Origin: Devosia sp.
GTDB taxonomy: Bacteria > Pseudomonadota > Alphaproteobacteria > Rhizobiales > Devosiaceae
Reading direction: 5' to 3'
Length of the DNA: 64,000 nt
Assembly (NCBI GenBank): GCA_016713105.1
Contig: JADJPS010000018.1
Span: 62,001 to 126,000, forward strand
Shown: in pieces, positions 51,909 through 60,863 of the stretch
Numbering within the stretch: the first letter of the stretch is position 1
Layout: each line of letters opens with the position of its first letter
Translations under genes and position numbers: made by a program
The notes under the pieces: generated by a model
Seen by the model: only the letters and a program-made list of their open reading frames with translations
What the model was told of the DNA's origin: nothing
Databases searched by the model: none

Positions 51909-53168
51909 ATGAACAGCATGAACCAGATCAGCCACAACTGGGCCGGGCACGTCGCCTTCGGCGCCCGCTCGACGCACTTCCCGCGCAGCCTTGCCGAGGT
52001 CCAGGCGCTCGTCCGGCAGGCACCGCGGGTACGAACCGTCGGGGCCCGACACTCGTTCAACGCCATCGCCGATACGCCCGGTGCCCTGCTCTCGCTGCGC
52101 CGACTCGAGCGCCGGATCGAGATCGATCCTGCGGCGCGCACCGTCACCGTCGACGGCGGCATCACCTATGCGGAACTCTGCCCGAGGCTCGATGCGGCCG
52201 GCTGGGCTCTCGCCAACCTCCCCTCCGTCCCCGATTTCACCGTGGCGGGCGCGACCTCCACCGCGACGCACGGCTCGGGCGACGCCCACCGCAACCTCGC
52301 CGCCGCGGTCGCTGCCCTCGAGATCGTCACCGCCTCGGGCGACCTGCTGGTGCTGAGGCGCGGCGAGCCGGAGTTCGACGGCGCCGTGGTCGGGCTCGGG
52401 GCGCTGGGGGTGATCACCGCCCTGACGCTCGACCTCGTCCCGCGCTTCGAACTGCGCCAGGACGTCTTCCATGGCCTCGATTTCGACGCCGTGACCGAGG
52501 GGTTCGAAGCGCTGATGGCCAGCGCCTACAGCGTCAGCCTGTTCACCCACTGGGCCGGCGACCGGGTGGACCAGGCCTGGCTGAAGGGCCACCCCGATGC
52601 CAGCCCCCCGGCTTTGCCCTGCGGCGGACGGCCGGCCCCGGGGGAGAGCAGTCCGGTCATGGGCCGCGACCCGACCGGCACCACCGCACAGCTGGGCGTC
52701 GCCGGCCCGTCCTACGACCGCCTGCCGCATGCCCGCATCGGCGCCCTGCCGGCCATCGGCACTGAATTCCAGTCCGAATACTTCGTGGCCCGCCGCGACG
52801 CCCCCGCCGCGATGCGCGCCATACGTAAGATCGAGGCAGCACTGCATCCCGCGCTCATCGTATCGGAGATCCGCACCATCGCCGCCGACACGTTCTGGCT
52901 GAGCACGAACCATGGCGGGGACAGCGTCGGCTTCCACTTCTCGCTCGAGCGCGACTGGCCGCTGGTCAAAGTCGCGCTGCAGGCCCTCGAGGCGGCGCTC
53001 GCGCCATTCGCGCCACGCCCGCACTGGGGCAAGCTGTTCGTCACGCCGGCCGCCGATCTGCAGGCCCGCTATCCGAGGCTGGCGGACTTCCGGGAATTGG
53101 CCGTGCGCCACGATCCCGGGGGCAAGTTCCGCAACGCCTTCCTCGACACCTATGTCTTCGGCCATTGA
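51909..53168 (+). CDS. Alditol oxidase-like FAD-linked oxidase
   Basis: A 419-residue protein of the VAO flavoprotein family, closest by eye to Streptomyces alditol oxidase. GARHSFN contains His48, which aligns with the His that binds FAD covalently in alditol oxidase. ATHGSGDAHRNLAAAV, AYSVSLFTHW, LQARYPRLADFRELA and the C-terminal DPGGKFRNAF also match. It oxidises the terminal CH2OH of sugar alcohols to aldehydes with O2, producing H2O2. I chose the ATG at 51909; an in-frame ATG lies three codons on. The upstream poly-G tract leaves its promoter context uncertain. Confidence 0.9.
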   Translation: MNSMNQISHNWAGHVAFGARSTHFPRSLAEVQALVRQAPRVRTVGARHSFNAIADTPGALLSLRRLERRIEIDPAARTVTVDGGITYAELCPRLDAAGWALANLPSVPDFTVAGATSTATHGSGDAHRNLAAAVAALEIVTASGDLLVLRRGEPEFDGAVVGLGALGVITALTLDLVPRFELRQDVFHGLDFDAVTEGFEALMASAYSVSLFTHWAGDRVDQAWLKGHPDASPPALPCGGRPAPGESSPVMGRDPTGTTAQLGVAGPSYDRLPHARIGALPAIGTEFQSEYFVARRDAPAAMRAIRKIEAALHPALIVSEIRTIAADTFWLSTNHGGDSVGFHFSLERDWPLVKVALQALEAALAPFAPRPHWGKLFVTPAADLQARYPRLADFRELAVRHDPGGKFRNAFLDTYVFGH

Positions 53169-53225
53169 GCGAGGCCCGCTGCGTCGGCGGCGGGGGCAGC
53201 GCGGACGGCGGCAGGCTTTCCAGAT

Positions 53226-53256
53226 CCGGTCGCGCCGCCGCCTCAGGCGCGACCGG
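53226..53256 (+). terminator. Strong hairpin after alditol oxidase gene
   Basis: Eleven-base perfect arms CCGGTCGCGCC and GGCGCGACCGG enclose a nine-base loop, 57 bases after the stop. Stability is high but no T-run follows, so it may be a Rho-assisted terminator or a 3' stabiliser. Confidence 0.4.
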
Positions 53257-53384
53257 CCAGCCGATCGTTCTCGACCGTCGACCGGACCGTTTCACCGCCT
53301 CGTTGAAGCGATGAAGTGGTCCATGTCTTTGTCTATTCGTGCTTCACGAACCGGAAGACCATTGCCGCTGTTCCTCGAAGCGCC

Positions 53385-53732
53385 CTAGAACGTCTCGGCA
53401 AGCTTCAGCTGACAGGCCTGCGCCAGGTCGGTATTCGGCTTGTCGGCACCCAGCGGCGTGGCCCAGCCGGCCTTCTCGACGATGCCCTTGCGCGAGTAGG
53501 CCGCCGCTCCCTTGAACTCGATCATCGCGGTTTCGGCATCGCCGGCCGCGGCCCGATCCAGGCAATACGGGGTCAGCGCCGTGGCGACGGCCGCGTTGGC
53601 GGCCTTGCTGGCCAAGTCCTTGGCCGATCCGCCGGTCACCCAGCCTCCCCAGCTGAAGCCCACGATTGCGAGAGCAATGGCACCTGCGCCCGCGCCCATC
53701 AGGCCGGGTTTCAACCAAGTCGGGATCTGCAT
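53385..53732 (-). CDS. Small conserved hypothetical membrane protein
   Basis: A 115-residue protein with one hydrophobic helix at about residues 10-30 (LMGAGAGAIALAIVGFSWGG) and a mostly helical soluble tail with two cysteines, PYCLD and QACQL. I recall similar short proteins in Hyphomicrobiales without assigned function. It lies alone on the minus strand, tail to tail with the alditol oxidase gene. Coding is supported by codon use and a start 15 bases before a stop-free leader; function unknown. Confidence 0.7.
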   Translation of the reverse strand: MQIPTWLKPGLMGAGAGAIALAIVGFSWGGWVTGGSAKDLASKAANAAVATALTPYCLDRAAAGDAETAMIEFKGAAAYSRKGIVEKAGWATPLGADKPNTDLAQACQLKLAETF

Positions 53733-54032
53733 CTTGAAGTGTCCGATCTATGTCAGACGAGCACGCGGAATGCGCGCAAGTAGGCAAGCCTAGCATGGAT
53801 CCCGCCCGGATGTCGGCGAAACGCCCACCGCGCACCGGACAGGCGGACACTATCGCGTCAGCTCCCGTGCCGCAGGTCCGGCGTCCGGTGGCCGTCCCGG
53901 AGCGCAAGGCCGTTGCCGGGCTCACCAGGACGGTTCCTGCTGCCGGATGAATCCGGGAGCCTGTTCAGCGAGGCGATGAAGCCGCAGGCCTCGTGACCCT
54001 GTCGTCCGCCCCTTGACGGCAAGCCCGGGTCA
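53733..54032. other. Gene-free spacer before the chemoreceptor gene end
   Basis: 300 bases with no gene I can support. The promoter of the small membrane protein should lie at the left edge. No terminator with a T-run is visible for the chemoreceptor gene that ends at 54033. Confidence 0.45.
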
Positions 54033-55850
54033 TCAGAACTCGCTCCAGTCCTGCTTGACGGCCGCGTTGCCGTGCGACAGGTACGACTTCGCCGCAGACT
54101 TCACCTTGGCCTGCAGCGCCTTGATCCCCTTGGGCTCGGGGGCCGGCCTGTCCTCGGCGCCGCGCTGCGACCGGCCGGAGCCGTCGATGACGAACACGTC
54201 GACGATCCGATCGAGCTCGTTGGCCTGGCCTTCGGTCTGTTCGATCGCCGCGTTGGTCTCTTCGACCAGGGCCGCATTGTGCTGGGTCATCTCGTCCATC
54301 TGCCGGATGGCCGTAGTGACTTCCGAGATGGCATTGGACTGCTCGCGCGTCGCCTGGGCGATGCCGTCGATCAGGCTGGCGCTCTCCTTGACCCCGTCGA
54401 GCATCGAGACCAGCTTGCCGGTCGCCTCGGCCACCAGCCGGCTGCCGCCGCTGACTTCGGTCGCCGACTGCTCGATCAGCGCCTTGACTTCGGACGAGGC
54501 GCTGGCGGCGGACTGCGCCAGCCGGCGCACTTCCACCGCGACGACGGCGAAGCCCTTGCCGGCATCGCCGGCGCGCGCCGCCTCGACCGAGGCGTTGAGG
54601 GCCAAGAGGTTGGTCTGGAAGGCGATGTCGTCGATCATCCCGATGATGTTGGAGATCTTGCCCGAGGAGGAGGAGATGCGCTCCATCGCGGCATTGGACT
54701 GCTTCATCACCTCGCCGGCCTCCTCGGCCGTGTGCGAGACCTGGCGGGCCTTGGCATTGGCGGATTCGGCGCGCTTGGCGTTGTCGTTGACGGTGGTCGC
54801 CAACTGCTCCATCGCCGCCGAGGTCTCCTCGATCGCGGCGGCCTGCTTGGTGGTGCGCTCGGCGAGGTCGTTGGCACCGGACAGGATCTCGCCGGTGGCG
54901 ACCTTAAGTGTCCCGGAGGTCTCGCGCAGCTGGCCCACGATATTCGAGAACCTGGTGATCGTCTCGTTGAAGGCGACGCGGACTTCCTCGAGCTCGCCGA
55001 CGAACCGCTCCTCGATGCGCGCCGTGAGGTCACCGGAGGCGAGGCGGCCCAGTCCTTCTCCGAGCATGTTCACCGCTGCCTTCCGACCGGTGATGTCGGT
55101 GGCGTACTTCACGACTTTGAATGGCTTGCCGTTCAGGTCGAAGATCGGGTTGTAGGTGGCCTGGATCCAGACCTCCTTGCCGCCTTTGCCGATGCGCAGG
55201 TACTCCGCCGCCTGGAACTCACCGCGGCCCAGACGGTCCCAGAACTCGCGGTACTCGCTGCTCGAAGCATAGCCCGGCTCGACGAACATGCGGTGATGCC
55301 GCCCCTTGATCTCATCGAGCTGGTAACCCAGCGTGCGACAGAAGTTCTCGTTGGCGGTCAGCACCTCACCAGCGAGATTGAACTCGATGACGGCCTGCGA
55401 CTTTGCGATTGCTGCAATTTGCCCCTGGGGATCGGCTGCCGCCAGCTTCTGCGCGGAGACATCCGAGGCGATCTTGACCACCTTGACGGGCTTGCCGTCC
55501 TTGCCGAATACCGGGTTGTAGGACGCCTGGATCCAGACTTCCTTGCCGCCCTTGCCCAGGCGCTTGTATTCGGCGGCATCGTACTCGCCCTTGCGTAAGC
55601 GCTCCCAGAATGCCCGATACTCGGCACTGGACGCATAGGCCGGTTCGACGAAGATCCGGTGGTGCTGACCGACGACCTCCTCCAGCCTGTAGCCCAGAGC
55701 GTTGAGGAAGTTCTGGTTGGCACTGAGGATCGCCCCCTCAAGCGAGAACTCGATCATTGCCTGTGAGCGCGACAGCGCCTCCAGCGTAGCGCGATCAGTT
55801 GCGGCAGTTGCCTTGGCGCCGCTGCTCGAAAAGAGGCCGAATCCCATCAT
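54033..55850 (-). CDS. Soluble methyl-accepting chemotaxis protein with two PAS domains
   Basis: A 605-residue chemoreceptor with no transmembrane segment. Two very similar PAS domains occupy about residues 22-140 and 145-262; both contain AEYxRxGKGGKEVWIQA and a YASSxEYRxFW region. A HAMP-like link follows, then the signalling hairpin with tip IAFQTNLLALNASVEAARAG near residues 415-435. The last five residues, DWSEF, fit the WxxF-type pentapeptide that docks CheR or CheB. It probably senses redox or a flavin/heme-bound signal in the cytoplasm. The AT-rich 55851-55945 upstream should hold its promoter. Confidence 0.92.
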   Translation of the reverse strand: MMGFGLFSSSGAKATAATDRATLEALSRSQAMIEFSLEGAILSANQNFLNALGYRLEEVVGQHHRIFVEPAYASSAEYRAFWERLRKGEYDAAEYKRLGKGGKEVWIQASYNPVFGKDGKPVKVVKIASDVSAQKLAAADPQGQIAAIAKSQAVIEFNLAGEVLTANENFCRTLGYQLDEIKGRHHRMFVEPGYASSSEYREFWDRLGRGEFQAAEYLRIGKGGKEVWIQATYNPIFDLNGKPFKVVKYATDITGRKAAVNMLGEGLGRLASGDLTARIEERFVGELEEVRVAFNETITRFSNIVGQLRETSGTLKVATGEILSGANDLAERTTKQAAAIEETSAAMEQLATTVNDNAKRAESANAKARQVSHTAEEAGEVMKQSNAAMERISSSSGKISNIIGMIDDIAFQTNLLALNASVEAARAGDAGKGFAVVAVEVRRLAQSAASASSEVKALIEQSATEVSGGSRLVAEATGKLVSMLDGVKESASLIDGIAQATREQSNAISEVTTAIRQMDEMTQHNAALVEETNAAIEQTEGQANELDRIVDVFVIDGSGRSQRGAEDRPAPEPKGIKALQAKVKSAAKSYLSHGNAAVKQDWSEF

Positions 55851-56061
55851 CCCAACCTGTGCTTGACTTCAATAAGTTCACACTACTCAGTTAGTCCCTT
55901 ACGTCTCGTTACCTATACGACAGAAGATACGAGAAACTGCGTAGGCGACGGATGCCGGCAGGAGGTCGGTTTTGCCGGTAGGCCATCGCGTCCGCTTCAC
56001 GCACCACATTCGCGGCCAGCGGGCCGTCCGCCTCGCCCGCCGGGGCGACGCGGTGCGGCGG
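55851..56061. other. Spacer between ATPase gene end and chemoreceptor gene
   Basis: 211 bases without a gene. The part next to the chemoreceptor start is AT-rich and includes TATAGG on the minus strand, a weak -10 candidate. Confidence 0.35.
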
Positions 56062-58680
56062 TCAGCTCCGGCGGGCCTGTCGCTTCAGCCCGAGCCGGAT
56101 CTGCTTTTCGATTTCGATGATGGCGAAGAACACCGCCCCGACCGCGACGATCAGCAGCCCATCGATCAGCGGCACGGCCCGGGTTCCGAAGATGGCCTGC
56201 ACCGGCGGTGCGTAGGTCACGATGAACTGCGCCGCCGTGACGGTGGCCACCACGATCCAGACCACCCTGGTGCCGCGAACCGCGGCCCAGGTCAGGGACG
56301 TGCCGTGAATGTTGCGGATGAAGAACAGGTGGAAGATCTCCAGCACCACCAGCGTGTTCATCGCCATGGTCTGTGCCAGCGCCAGCGGATAGCCCTTGTC
56401 GAGGGCATAGCTGAACATGCCGAACACCGCCGCAAGGAACAACAGGCCCACCAGCACGACGTGCCAGACCAGTTCCCCCGACAGGATCGGAGCGTCGCGG
56501 CGTCGCGGAGGACGGGCCATGGTCCCGGCCTCGGTCGGCTCGAAGGCGAGAGCGATGCCGAGCGTGATCGCGGTGATCAGGTTGATCCACAGGATCTGCA
56601 CCGCCGTCACCGGCAGCGCGAGGCCGGCCAGCAGCGCGAGGATGACGGTGATCGACTCCCCGGCATTGGTGGGCAGCGTCCAGCTGATAACCTTCTTGAG
56701 GTTGTCATAGACCGTCCGCCCCTCGCGCACCGCGGCGGCGATGGAGGCGAAATTGTCGTCGGCCAGGACCAGGTCGGCGGCCTCCTTGGCGGCCTCGGAA
56801 CCCTTGAGGCCCATGGCGATGCCCGCATCGGCGCGCTTCAGCGCCGGGGCGTCGTTCACCCCGTCGCCGGTCATGGCGACTGTCAGCCCGTTCGCCTGCA
56901 GCGCCGTGACGAGCCGCAGCTTGTGCTCGGGGCTGGTGCGGGCGAAGATGTCGACCGAGGCCACTTCGAGCGCCAGCTGGGCGTCGTCGAGCCGGTCGAG
57001 ATCGGCGCCGGTCAGCACCCGGTCCGGGTTCTGCAATCCGATCCGGGCCGCGATGGCGGCAGCAGTGCCGGCGTGATCGCCGGTGATCATCTTGACCCTG
57101 ATGCCGGCAGAGAGGCACTCCGCGACCGCGGCTATGGCCTCGGGCCGCGGCGGGTCGATCAGGCCGACGAGACCGAGCAGGGTCAGCCCGCCCTCCAGCG
57201 ACGCAGCGTCGATCCGGGCGCCATCGTCGGCGCGCTCGGCCAGCGCCAGCACCCGCAGGCCGCGCCGCGCCAGAGCTTCGGCCCGGTCGTGCCAATCCTG
57301 CAGGTCGATCCCGGCGCACATGCGCAGCACCCGCTCCGGGGCACCTTTCACATGGATCAGGCGCCCTGCCTCCCCCTCGGTCAGGACCGCCATGAAGCGG
57401 TGGCGGCTGTCGAAGGGAATGGCGTCGAGCCGGCGGGCCGGCCCGTCGCCCCCCGCCTTTCCGGCGAAGGCGCGCAGTGCGCCCTCCATCGGGTCACCCT
57501 CGACCAGCCACTGCCCGTCACGACAGCGCAGCGCCGCGTCGTTGCACAGGGCCGCGGCGCGCGCCAACCGCGCCAGGTCGCCCTCGGGCGAGATTGTCCC
57601 CTCCGGCGCATAGCCCTCGCCCGCAACCTCGAAGCTGCCCTGCGGCGTCTCGACCGCAGTGACCACCATCTCGTTGCGGGTCAGCGTGCCGGTCTTGTCG
57701 GTGCAGATCACCGACACCGAGCCGATCGCCTCGATTGCCGGGAGTCGACGGACGATGGCGTTGCGCTGTGCCATCGCCTGCACCCCAATGGCGAGCGTAA
57801 TCGTCATTACCGCCGGCAGGCCTTCGGGGATAGCCGAGACAGCGACGCCGACGACGACCATGAAGGCCTCAGCAAAGTCGTGATGGCCGACGAAGTAGGT
57901 GTAGGCGAGCAGCAACCCCGAGGCGAGTAGAATAAGGAATGACAGCCATCGCGCGAAATGGTCCATCTGCGCCACCAGCGGCGTGGTCAGCTGTTCGACG
58001 CCGGCCAGCAGGCCGCCGATGCGGCCGATCTCGGTGGCCTCCCCGGTCGCCGTCACCAGCCCACGGGCCGTCCCCTGGGTGACCAGCGTACCCGACCACA
58101 GCATCGACCTCCGGTCGCCCAGCGGCGCCTCGGCGGCGGTCGGCTCGGGGGTCTTTTCCACCGGCACGGATTCCCCGGTGAGGATCGCCTCCTGCGCGGC
58201 CAGCCCGCGGGCCTCGAGCACCCGCAGGTCGGCCGGCACCTTGTCGCCCGCCTCGAGCAGCACGAGGTCCCCGGGCACCAGGTCGGCGCCGTCGACGGTG
58301 ATGCGCTGCCCCTCGCGCAGCACCGCAGCCCGCGGCGCCAGCATCTTCCGGATGGCGGTCATCGCCGCCTCGGCCTTGCCCTCCTGGAGGAAGCCGATGA
58401 CCGCATTGGCAAGCACCACCGCCAGGATCACCCCGGTATCGATCCAGTGCTGCAGCAGCCCGGTGACGATGGCGGCGCCGAGGAGGACATAGATCAGGAC
58501 ATTGCGGAACTGCATGAGGAACCGGACCAGCGGACCGCGGGTGCGCGCCTCGGGCAGCCGGTTGGGACCGTGCTTCGCCAGGCGCCTCGCGGCCTCGGCG
58601 GCGCTCAGGCCCTGAGGACCGGCATCGAGCGCGGCGAGGCAGGCGTCGACGGAGCGGGCATGCGGATCGGTCAGCGACAT
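56062..58680 (-). CDS. Cation-transporting P-type ATPase (P2-like)
   Basis: An 872-residue pump with about ten helices, starting at the ATG at 58680 after GGAGGG. TGESVPVEK is the actuator loop, DKTGTLTRNE near residue 328 holds the phosphorylated Asp, VKGAPE is in the nucleotide domain and MTGDGVNDAPALKRA is the hinge. PEGLP in helix 4 is of Ca2+-ATPase type. In helix 6, WINLITAITLG lacks the Asp of the Ca2+-pump NLVTDG motif, so Ca2+ is not certain. It is downstream of the antiporter and HTH genes and close to a low-oxygen regulatory box. Confidence 0.93.
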   Translation of the reverse strand: MSLTDPHARSVDACLAALDAGPQGLSAAEAARRLAKHGPNRLPEARTRGPLVRFLMQFRNVLIYVLLGAAIVTGLLQHWIDTGVILAVVLANAVIGFLQEGKAEAAMTAIRKMLAPRAAVLREGQRITVDGADLVPGDLVLLEAGDKVPADLRVLEARGLAAQEAILTGESVPVEKTPEPTAAEAPLGDRRSMLWSGTLVTQGTARGLVTATGEATEIGRIGGLLAGVEQLTTPLVAQMDHFARWLSFLILLASGLLLAYTYFVGHHDFAEAFMVVVGVAVSAIPEGLPAVMTITLAIGVQAMAQRNAIVRRLPAIEAIGSVSVICTDKTGTLTRNEMVVTAVETPQGSFEVAGEGYAPEGTISPEGDLARLARAAALCNDAALRCRDGQWLVEGDPMEGALRAFAGKAGGDGPARRLDAIPFDSRHRFMAVLTEGEAGRLIHVKGAPERVLRMCAGIDLQDWHDRAEALARRGLRVLALAERADDGARIDAASLEGGLTLLGLVGLIDPPRPEAIAAVAECLSAGIRVKMITGDHAGTAAAIAARIGLQNPDRVLTGADLDRLDDAQLALEVASVDIFARTSPEHKLRLVTALQANGLTVAMTGDGVNDAPALKRADAGIAMGLKGSEAAKEAADLVLADDNFASIAAAVREGRTVYDNLKKVISWTLPTNAGESITVILALLAGLALPVTAVQILWINLITAITLGIALAFEPTEAGTMARPPRRRDAPILSGELVWHVVLVGLLFLAAVFGMFSYALDKGYPLALAQTMAMNTLVVLEIFHLFFIRNIHGTSLTWAAVRGTRVVWIVVATVTAAQFIVTYAPPVQAIFGTRAVPLIDGLLIVAVGAVFFAIIEIEKQIRLGLKRQARRS

Positions 58681-58796
58681 GTCAGCGCCCTCCGCGAGCG
58701 GTATCGACCCGCCCGCAGGCGGCGCCGTTCCGGATTGCCATGCCGGCCTCTGCTGCAAATCGGGTCATGAGTCGATCTCCCATCGTTGAACTTGCC

Positions 58797-60512
58797 TCAG
58801 CCAGTCGTCCGGCCTTCGGTCGCGATTTCCGGAATCACGGTGCGCTCGGGCGATGCGGCGCCGCAGAGCAGCTCCACCGCCCGGTCCGCTGCGTCCTGGA
58901 ACGGCTCGAGCACCAGGTCGACGCCTGCCCCCCGCAGCACGCCGGTCTCGTCGGCACTATGCGAGGCGGCCGCGATCCGCCCGGTGAACCCCGCCGTCCG
59001 CGACAGCTGGATGAGCGTCGTCCGGGCGTCCTCGTGGCTGAGGCCGGTAGGATGGAACGGCACGGTGGACACCAGCCACCCGGTCCCGCGGAACGGCAGT
59101 TCGGCGACGTATTCCGGATCGGTCGCGTCGCCGAAATCCGCCTCGAGCCCGAGGTCCCGCCACCGCTTCACCGCCTGCGGGTTGAAGTCTATGCCCAAGA
59201 CGCGGACACCGCGCCGGGCGAGCCGCATGCCGATCGCCGTGCCGAAGCGGCCGAGGCCGAAGACGATGACCGCGTAGGCATTGCTCTGGTGCGCCTCCGC
59301 CTCGTTCGGTTCGCGCGGGGTCCCCTTGCGCTCGAAGACGCCGAGGAAGGGCTCGCAGAGCGCATAGAGCCGATGCGAGAAGGTGATCATGTAGGTCGAG
59401 GCGGCGATGGTCACGAGGCCGACCATGGTGACGAGCCCGAGCGCATCGTCGGCCACGTGGCCGAGGGTGACGCCCATGGCCACGAAGATCAGCGAGAACT
59501 CGCTGATCTGCGCCACGGTCAGGCCGGCGAGGAAGCCGGTGCGCTTGCGGTAGCCCATGGCCCCCATGATGGCGAGGACGATCAGCGGGTTGCCGATCAA
59601 TACGAAGACCGAGAAGACGACGGCGCCGGTGACATGCGCCCCGAGCAGCGACAGATCGAGGGTGGCGCCGAGGGCGATGAAGAAGAACAGCAGCAGGAAA
59701 TCGCGCAGCGGCGCCAGCCTCGCCGCGATGGTCTCGCGATAGGGAGTGGAGGCGAGCGCCACCCCCGCCAGCAGCCCGCCGACCTCCTTGCCGAGCCCCA
59801 CCGCATCGCCGATGGCCGCGAACATGGCAGCGAGCGCGATCGAGAAGATCACCAGCAGCTCGGGTGCCCGGGCCAGCCGTTCGGTCAGCGGATTGGCGGC
59901 ATAGCGTACGAACAGCACCACCACGAGGACCAGCGCGGCGCCCGAGGCCAGCACCGCCAGCACCGACCCGCCCCCCTCGCCGTCGCCGGGGGTGCCGATG
60001 CCGATCGCCGACAGGACGATCATCGCCAGCACCACGACCAGGTCCTGCACGATCAGGAAGCCGAGCGCGATCTGGCCGTGCAGCGCATCGATCTCGCGCT
60101 TGTCCGACAGGAGCTTGACGATGATGATGGTCGAGGAAAAGGTCAGGGCGACCGCCACGTAGAGGCTGGTGACGTGGTCAAGTCCCAGGCCGAGGCCGAT
60201 CAGGTAGCCGATCAGCGCGGTGAAGACCACCTGCCCCAGCCCGGTCATGATCGAGACCGCGCCGAGCGAGCGGATCAGCTTCACGTCGAGCTTGATGCCG
60301 ACGAGGAACAGCAGCACCGCGATCCCGAGTTCCGACAGCAGGTCGATCTGTTCGTCCGCATGCACGACATCCAGCACCGAGGGCCCCGCAATGAGGCCGA
60401 CCGCGATGAAGCTGACGATCAGCGGCTGACGCAGCAGGGTCCCGACGAGCCCTACTCCTGCCGCCATCACCAGCAGCAGCGCCACCTCCGCGAACGATGT
60501 CAGCTCCGGCAT
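58797..60512 (-). CDS. Kef-type cation:proton antiporter with TrkA-N domain
   Basis: A 571-residue membrane protein with 12-13 helices in the first 390 residues. The cytoplasmic NAD-binding RCK/TrkA-N domain, VIVFGLGRFGTAIGMRLARRG, begins near residue 412. Such CPA2 antiporters exchange K+ or Na+ for H+, gated by nucleotides or redox. The ATG overlaps the stop of the small HTH gene, and the P-type ATPase gene follows after 116 bases, so the three probably form an operon. The specific ion is unknown. Confidence 0.92.
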   Translation of the reverse strand: MPELTSFAEVALLLVMAAGVGLVGTLLRQPLIVSFIAVGLIAGPSVLDVVHADEQIDLLSELGIAVLLFLVGIKLDVKLIRSLGAVSIMTGLGQVVFTALIGYLIGLGLGLDHVTSLYVAVALTFSSTIIIVKLLSDKREIDALHGQIALGFLIVQDLVVVLAMIVLSAIGIGTPGDGEGGGSVLAVLASGAALVLVVVLFVRYAANPLTERLARAPELLVIFSIALAAMFAAIGDAVGLGKEVGGLLAGVALASTPYRETIAARLAPLRDFLLLFFFIALGATLDLSLLGAHVTGAVVFSVFVLIGNPLIVLAIMGAMGYRKRTGFLAGLTVAQISEFSLIFVAMGVTLGHVADDALGLVTMVGLVTIAASTYMITFSHRLYALCEPFLGVFERKGTPREPNEAEAHQSNAYAVIVFGLGRFGTAIGMRLARRGVRVLGIDFNPQAVKRWRDLGLEADFGDATDPEYVAELPFRGTGWLVSTVPFHPTGLSHEDARTTLIQLSRTAGFTGRIAAASHSADETGVLRGAGVDLVLEPFQDAADRAVELLCGAASPERTVIPEIATEGRTTG

Positions 60513-60739
60513 CAGCCTGTCTCTTCCGATCCATGGCCGTTCGGCCCGGCGCCCTCCCGACGCGGCGCGGTCTCATGCCGTCGCAGGAAGTGCGCCAGGT
60601 CGGCATGGGCAATCCGCCAGCCCTTGCCGATGTCGATGGCGCGCAGTTGGCCGACCTTGATCCAGTGCCGAACGGTGGCCTCGGCGACCTGCAGCCGTTC
60701 GGCCACTTCCCTGACGGTCTGGTACTGGTCATACGGCAT
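60512..60739 (-). CDS. Small helix-turn-helix DNA-binding protein (excisionase/MerR-like)
   Basis: A 75-residue protein from the ATG at 60739. QTVREVAERLQVAEATVRHWIK is the helix-turn-helix and GKGWRIAHADLAHFLRRHE the wing region typical of the excisionase-family fold. The charged tail has no known motif. It overlaps the antiporter gene by one base. It is probably a local regulator of the divergent ion-transport and stress-protein arms. Confidence 0.85.
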   Translation of the reverse strand: MPYDQYQTVREVAERLQVAEATVRHWIKVGQLRAIDIGKGWRIAHADLAHFLRRHETAPRREGAGPNGHGSEETG

Positions 60740-60797
60740 GGCGAGCGAGTGACTCGTCTCAGTTTGGTGAAGGATAGCGACGGATAGTGGATTTCGA

Positions 60798-60811
60798 TTG
60801 ATCTGCATCAA
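60798..60811. promoter_or_regulatory. Perfect FNR/FixK-type box between divergent operons
   Basis: TTGATCTGCATCAA matches the TTGAT-N4-ATCAA consensus at every position. Its centre (60804.5) is 66 bases from the HTH gene start and 59 bases from the stress-protein gene start. On the minus strand a TATCCT box lies about 31 bases from the centre, the spacing of a class II activated promoter with the box near -41.5. It probably switches the flanking genes on at low oxygen. Confidence 0.8.
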
Positions 60812-60863
60812 GCCGCGCCAGGCAGGCTCGGGTTGGATCGGGGACGAAACGGGAGGTAACGCC

